This document shows positions 6,207 through 7,931 of a stretch of 7,931 nt of DNA, in pieces. The stretch is taken from the NCBI GenBank assembly GCA_018901715.1, contig JAHIEL010000027.1, positions 1 to 7,931 on the forward strand. Direction: 5' to 3'. Each line of letters opens with the position of its first letter. Position 1 is the stretch's first letter. The position numbers and the translations under genes were made by a program. This DNA is from Patescibacteria group bacterium (GTDB lineage: Bacteria; Patescibacteriota; Minisyncoccia; Minisyncoccales; PEYH01). The notes beneath the pieces are model-generated. The model saw nothing but the letters and a program-made list of their open reading frames with translations. It was not told the DNA's origin and did not search any database.

Positions 6207-6280
6207 GCCGGTGTAGCTCAGGGGTTTAGAGCAGTGGAATCATAATCCACGTGTCGCTGGTTCAAATCCAGCCACCGGTA
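6207..6280 (+). tRNA. tRNA with CAT anticodon (elongator Met, or Ile2 if lysidine-modified)
   Basis: Full cloverleaf: acceptor GCCGGTG/CACCGGT (G1 opposite U72 as a wobble pair), D-stem GCTC/GAGC with loop AGGGGTTTA, anticodon stem GTGGA/TCCAC with loop ATCATAA (CAT at 6241-6243), variable GTGTC, T-stem GCTGG/CCAGC with the standard TTCAAAT loop, discriminator A73, no encoded CCA. It is 19 nt after the initiator tRNA and shares its promoter. A CAT tRNA without initiator features is either elongator Met or the isoleucine tRNA whose C34 becomes lysidine; sequence alone does not settle it. Confidence 0.9.
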
Positions 6281-6305
6281 CATTTGTAGGAAAAATTGGA
6301 TTTTG

Positions 6306-6314
6306 TGGTATAAT
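6306..6314 (+). promoter_or_regulatory. Extended -10 promoter of the homing endonuclease gene
   Basis: TGG directly followed by a perfect TATAAT (6309-6314) forms an extended -10 element, which can work without a clear -35 box; none is convincing upstream. The expected transcription start, about 7 nt downstream, falls at or next to the ATG at 6321, predicting a leaderless mRNA. Confidence 0.55.
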
Positions 6315-6320
6315 AATATA

Positions 6321-7253
6321 ATGTATAGACTTGAAGAATCAGAGAGAATTCAAAGAATTAAGGAAGAGTTTGGGGAGTCGATTCCAAAAATTTTTTATGA
6401 TTTGCATTGGGATAAGAATTTAAAACATAGAGAAATAGGAAAGAGAATAAATGTGCCACGTTCAACAGTGACGAAGTGGTTTTATCATTTTGGAGTACCC
6501 ACTCAGTCTTGTGCGAGATTCACAAATTTAAATCTTGAAAAGCACCGAGACTGGTTGCTTAAAAATAAAAAGCCCAAAATCAAGAAAGAATTTCCTTGGC
6601 ATTTTAACAAAGATTTTTTTAAAAAATGGACGGAAGAAATGGCATATGTCTTGGGGCTTATGATATCTGATGGCTATGTATTCATTAACCCTAGAGGATC
6701 TAAATATTTTGGAATAACTTCGACGGATAGAGAATTAGTAGAAAAAGTGAGAGATATTCTTGATTCTAATCATAAGATAGGAGTTAAAGAATCTAAAAAT
6801 TCTAAATGGAAAACGCGTTATGTTTTGCAGATCGGTAGCAAAGATACAGTAGAAGATCTCGCAGGATTTGGTGTTATTGAGAGAAAGAGTCTGATTATCA
6901 AATTTCCTTCTAATATCCCCAGTCAATTTCTAAGGCATTTTATAAGAGGATATTTTGACGGAGATGGTGGTGTTTATTTAGGAAGACATTGGAGAAAAGA
7001 TAGAAATAAATTTTATTGGTACTTCCAAGTATATTTTGTATCAGGAAACAAGCATTTTCTTGAAGAACTTCATTATTGTTTGAAGAATTATGTTGAAGGG
7101 GGATTTATTAACGAAAAGCAAAGAGGATATGCCCTAGTCTTCAGTCGCAGAGATGGATTTGCATTATCTGATTTCATGTATCAAGATGTTTCTAAAGAGT
7201 TGTTTTTAGAAAGAAAATACAATATATTTATTAAAGCCCATCAAATATTATAG
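6321..7253 (+). CDS. Free-standing LAGLIDADG homing endonuclease with N-terminal helix-turn-helix
   Basis: DNA endonuclease that cuts a long specific site and promotes copying of itself, or of a linked intron, into empty alleles. At 310 residues it has both LAGLIDADG helices in one chain: AYVLGLMISDGYV (about 98-110, acidic Asp107) and FIRGYFDGDGGVYL (about 187-200, catalytic Asp195), so it should act as a monomer. Residues about 36-60 (HREIGKRINVPRSTVTKW) look like a helix-turn-helix, an added DNA-binding arm. I chose ATG 6321 over the in-frame TTG at 6303 because the TTG lies ahead of the TATAAT box and would be outside the transcript; no Shine-Dalgarno motif exists for either. It is not inside an intron: it sits between two intact tRNA genes, and its TAG stop touches tRNA-Asp with no gap. 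The reading frame is intact and the catalytic acids are kept, suggesting recent activity. Its target is unknown. Confidence 0.9.
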   Translation: MYRLEESERIQRIKEEFGESIPKIFYDLHWDKNLKHREIGKRINVPRSTVTKWFYHFGVPTQSCARFTNLNLEKHRDWLLKNKKPKIKKEFPWHFNKDFFKKWTEEMAYVLGLMISDGYVFINPRGSKYFGITSTDRELVEKVRDILDSNHKIGVKESKNSKWKTRYVLQIGSKDTVEDLAGFGVIERKSLIIKFPSNIPSQFLRHFIRGYFDGDGGVYLGRHWRKDRNKFYWYFQVYFVSGNKHFLEELHYCLKNYVEGGFINEKQRGYALVFSRRDGFALSDFMYQDVSKELFLERKYNIFIKAHQIL

Positions 7254-7329
7254 GGGCCCGTAGAAGAGTCTGGTTGTCTTCGTCTCCCTGTCACGGAGAA
7301 GATCGTGGGTTCAAATCCCATCGGGCCCG
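7254..7329 (+). tRNA. tRNA-Asp (GTC)
   Basis: Full cloverleaf: acceptor GGGCCCG/CGGGCCC, D-stem GAAG/CTTC with a loop containing GG, anticodon stem TCTCC/GGAGA with loop CTGTCAC (GTC at 7290-7292), variable AGATC, T-stem GTGGG/CCCAT with loop TTCAAAT, discriminator G73 as expected for Asp, no encoded CCA. The first base follows the stop codon of the endonuclease gene directly, so it must be cut from the same transcript by RNase P. Confidence 0.96.
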
Positions 7330-7334
7330 CATAC

Positions 7335-7358
7335 AAAAAACGCAAAAGGCGTTTTTTT
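7335..7358 (+). terminator. Rho-independent terminator of the tRNA unit
   Basis: AAAAAACGC (7335-7343) pairs with GCGTTTTTT (7349-7357) around AAAAG, with a seven-T run at 7352-7358, 5 nt after tRNA-Asp. The A-tract and T-tract flanks make it potentially active in both directions. Confidence 0.85.
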
Positions 7359-7368
7359 GTTTGACTAT

Positions 7369-7398
7369 CTTTTTTTATTGCATTTTTGCATAAAAAAG
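7369..7398 (+). repeat. AT-rich inverted repeat before the lipid kinase gene
   Basis: CTTTTTTTATTGCA (7369-7382) and TGCATAAAAAAG (7387-7398) can pair with two bulged Ts around a TTTT loop. It lies just after the terminator and about 50 nt before the next gene. It may be a second terminator element or an operator; no convincing -35/-10 pair was found here, although TTGACT occurs at 7361-7366. Confidence 0.35.
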
Positions 7399-7448
7399 AG
7401 TAAGTTAAAAATATGTTCTAAAAGTCCTTTTACAAGAAGGTGAGAAAA

Positions 7449-7931
7449 ATGGAGACAGGGAAGATGCTCTTCATAATAAATCCGATGGCAGGGAATTGGC
7501 TGAATCTGAAGCAACGAGATAAGCTAATTAAGCAGATCAGAGGGTTTTTTGGGAGAGTTGCAATTGTTTTTTCCGAAGCAGAAGGAGAAAGCAATATCAG
7601 TAATCTTGCAAGAGAAGCCCAAAAGAATGGATGCAATACGATTGTTGTGCGCGGTGGCGATGGAAGCATCAATCAAGCTGTGAATGGGCTAGATCTTAGC
7701 GATTCGCATATCGCAATCGGTGTTATCCCTGCTGGCACGGGCAATGATGTTGCTTCAACATTAGGTATTCCTTGGGAGACAGGAGAAGCGCTTAGTGTCA
7801 TTAAAGATGGGCATACTAGGCAGATTGATTTAGGAATAGCAAATGGTGTTTGTTTTGCAAATACCATAAGTATTGGGTTGGATGCTTTGATAAATCAAAA
7901 AGCAACAGATAGAAAACCATTCTTTCAGGGA
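7449..7931 (+). CDS. Diacylglycerol kinase-type lipid kinase (DagK/YegS/BmrU family), N-terminal part
   Basis: Phosphorylates diacylglycerol or a related lipid using ATP, recycling lipids for membrane synthesis; acts at the inner face of the membrane. The frame stays open to the end of the window, so 161 residues are visible of a family usually near 300. Motifs: NPMAG (11-15), the nucleotide-binding GGDGS (69-73; usually GGDGT), GVIPAGTGND (91-100), DLGIANG (about 127-133) and SIGLDA (about 141-146), which together define the diacylglycerol kinase catalytic domain. ATG 7449 is chosen because GAAGGTGA (7436-7443) is a good Shine-Dalgarno motif 5 nt upstream; an in-frame GTG at 7440 lies inside that motif. 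It is the only gene here with a clear ribosome-binding site. It follows the tRNA terminator, so it is a separate unit. The exact lipid substrate cannot be told. Confidence 0.9.
   Translation, partial: METGKMLFIINPMAGNWLNLKQRDKLIKQIRGFFGRVAIVFSEAEGESNISNLAREAQKNGCNTIVVRGGDGSINQAVNGLDLSDSHIAIGVIPAGTGNDVASTLGIPWETGEALSVIKDGHTRQIDLGIANGVCFANTISIGLDALINQKATDRKPFFQG

Noticed and set aside
6303..6320. TTG at 6303 as the endonuclease start
   Set aside because: It lies within the promoter element ahead of the expected transcription start; ATG 6321 fits better.
6281..7253. Endonuclease gene as part of a second intron
   Set aside because: It is flanked by two complete tRNA genes with only 40 nt before it and none after, leaving no space for ribozyme sequence.
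7440..7448. GTG at 7440 as the lipid kinase start
   Set aside because: It is inside the Shine-Dalgarno sequence serving ATG 7449.
553..7867. Other minus-strand reading frames of 60-120 residues (such as 553-738, 2439-2747, 4022-4279, 4826-5188, 5446-5646, 6735-6926, 7430-7672, 7673-7867)
   Set aside because: Each lies opposite a well-supported + strand gene and has biased composition typical of antisense shadows.
1..7931. TGA read as glycine (Gracilibacteria-type code)
   Set aside because: No gene is interrupted by in-frame TGA, so nothing calls for a changed code, although TGA is also not used as a stop in the seven ended genes here.
1..7931. CRISPR array or insertion sequence
   Set aside because: No regularly spaced repeats, transposase-like protein or terminal inverted repeats with target duplication were seen.

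Overview
The window reads as part of a small AT-rich bacterial genome, most likely a member of the Candidate Phyla Radiation (Patescibacteria, Parcubacteria-like). This is inferred from a short prolyl-tRNA synthetase without its editing domain, Shine-Dalgarno motifs missing in front of nearly every gene, overlapping housekeeping genes, a self-splicing intron in a tRNA gene, and a single-pass membrane protein of a type I associate with that group. Every complete gene ends in TAA or TAG and no long reading frame is broken by TGA. The window therefore gives no sign that TGA is read as a sense codon, as it is in Gracilibacteria and Absconditabacteria.

Layout, all on the + strand. (1) 2-856: C-terminal part of a site-2 protease (RseP), cut by the window edge. 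(2) 857-1055: a gene-free, locally GC-rich stretch packed with perfect hairpins, with a possible proS promoter at its end. (3) 1056-5782: a tight gene cluster proS-mreB-gatC-gatA-membrane protein, with overlaps of 8, 1 and 13 nt and one 24-nt gap. (4) 5810-7358: a tRNA transcription unit. It starts at a strong promoter (TTGACA-17-TATTAT) whose -35 box lies in the loop of the hairpin that ends the previous cluster. It then carries an initiator tRNA interrupted by a 254-nt group I intron, a second CAT-anticodon tRNA, a free-standing LAGLIDADG homing endonuclease gene, and tRNA-Asp(GTC) directly abutting the endonuclease stop codon. A rho-independent terminator closes it. (5) 7449-7931: the start of a diacylglycerol kinase-type lipid kinase, open to the window end and the only gene with a clear Shine-Dalgarno motif.

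Functionally, the gene cluster joins aminoacyl-tRNA supply (ProRS; GatC and GatA of the GatCAB amidotransferase, gatB not present here) with cell shape (MreB) and envelope functions. The most notable region is the tRNA unit. The cell's initiator tRNA can only form after ribozyme splicing at the anticodon, and a DNA endonuclease gene of the kind that spreads introns sits 130 nt downstream of the intron-bearing tRNA without being inside the intron. This suggests a split mobile system in which intron and endonuclease are separate neighbours, although a functional link is not proven by sequence. The initiator tRNA itself has an odd elbow (a single G in a 7-nt D-loop, G in place of U55), which makes its maturation and decoding worth testing.
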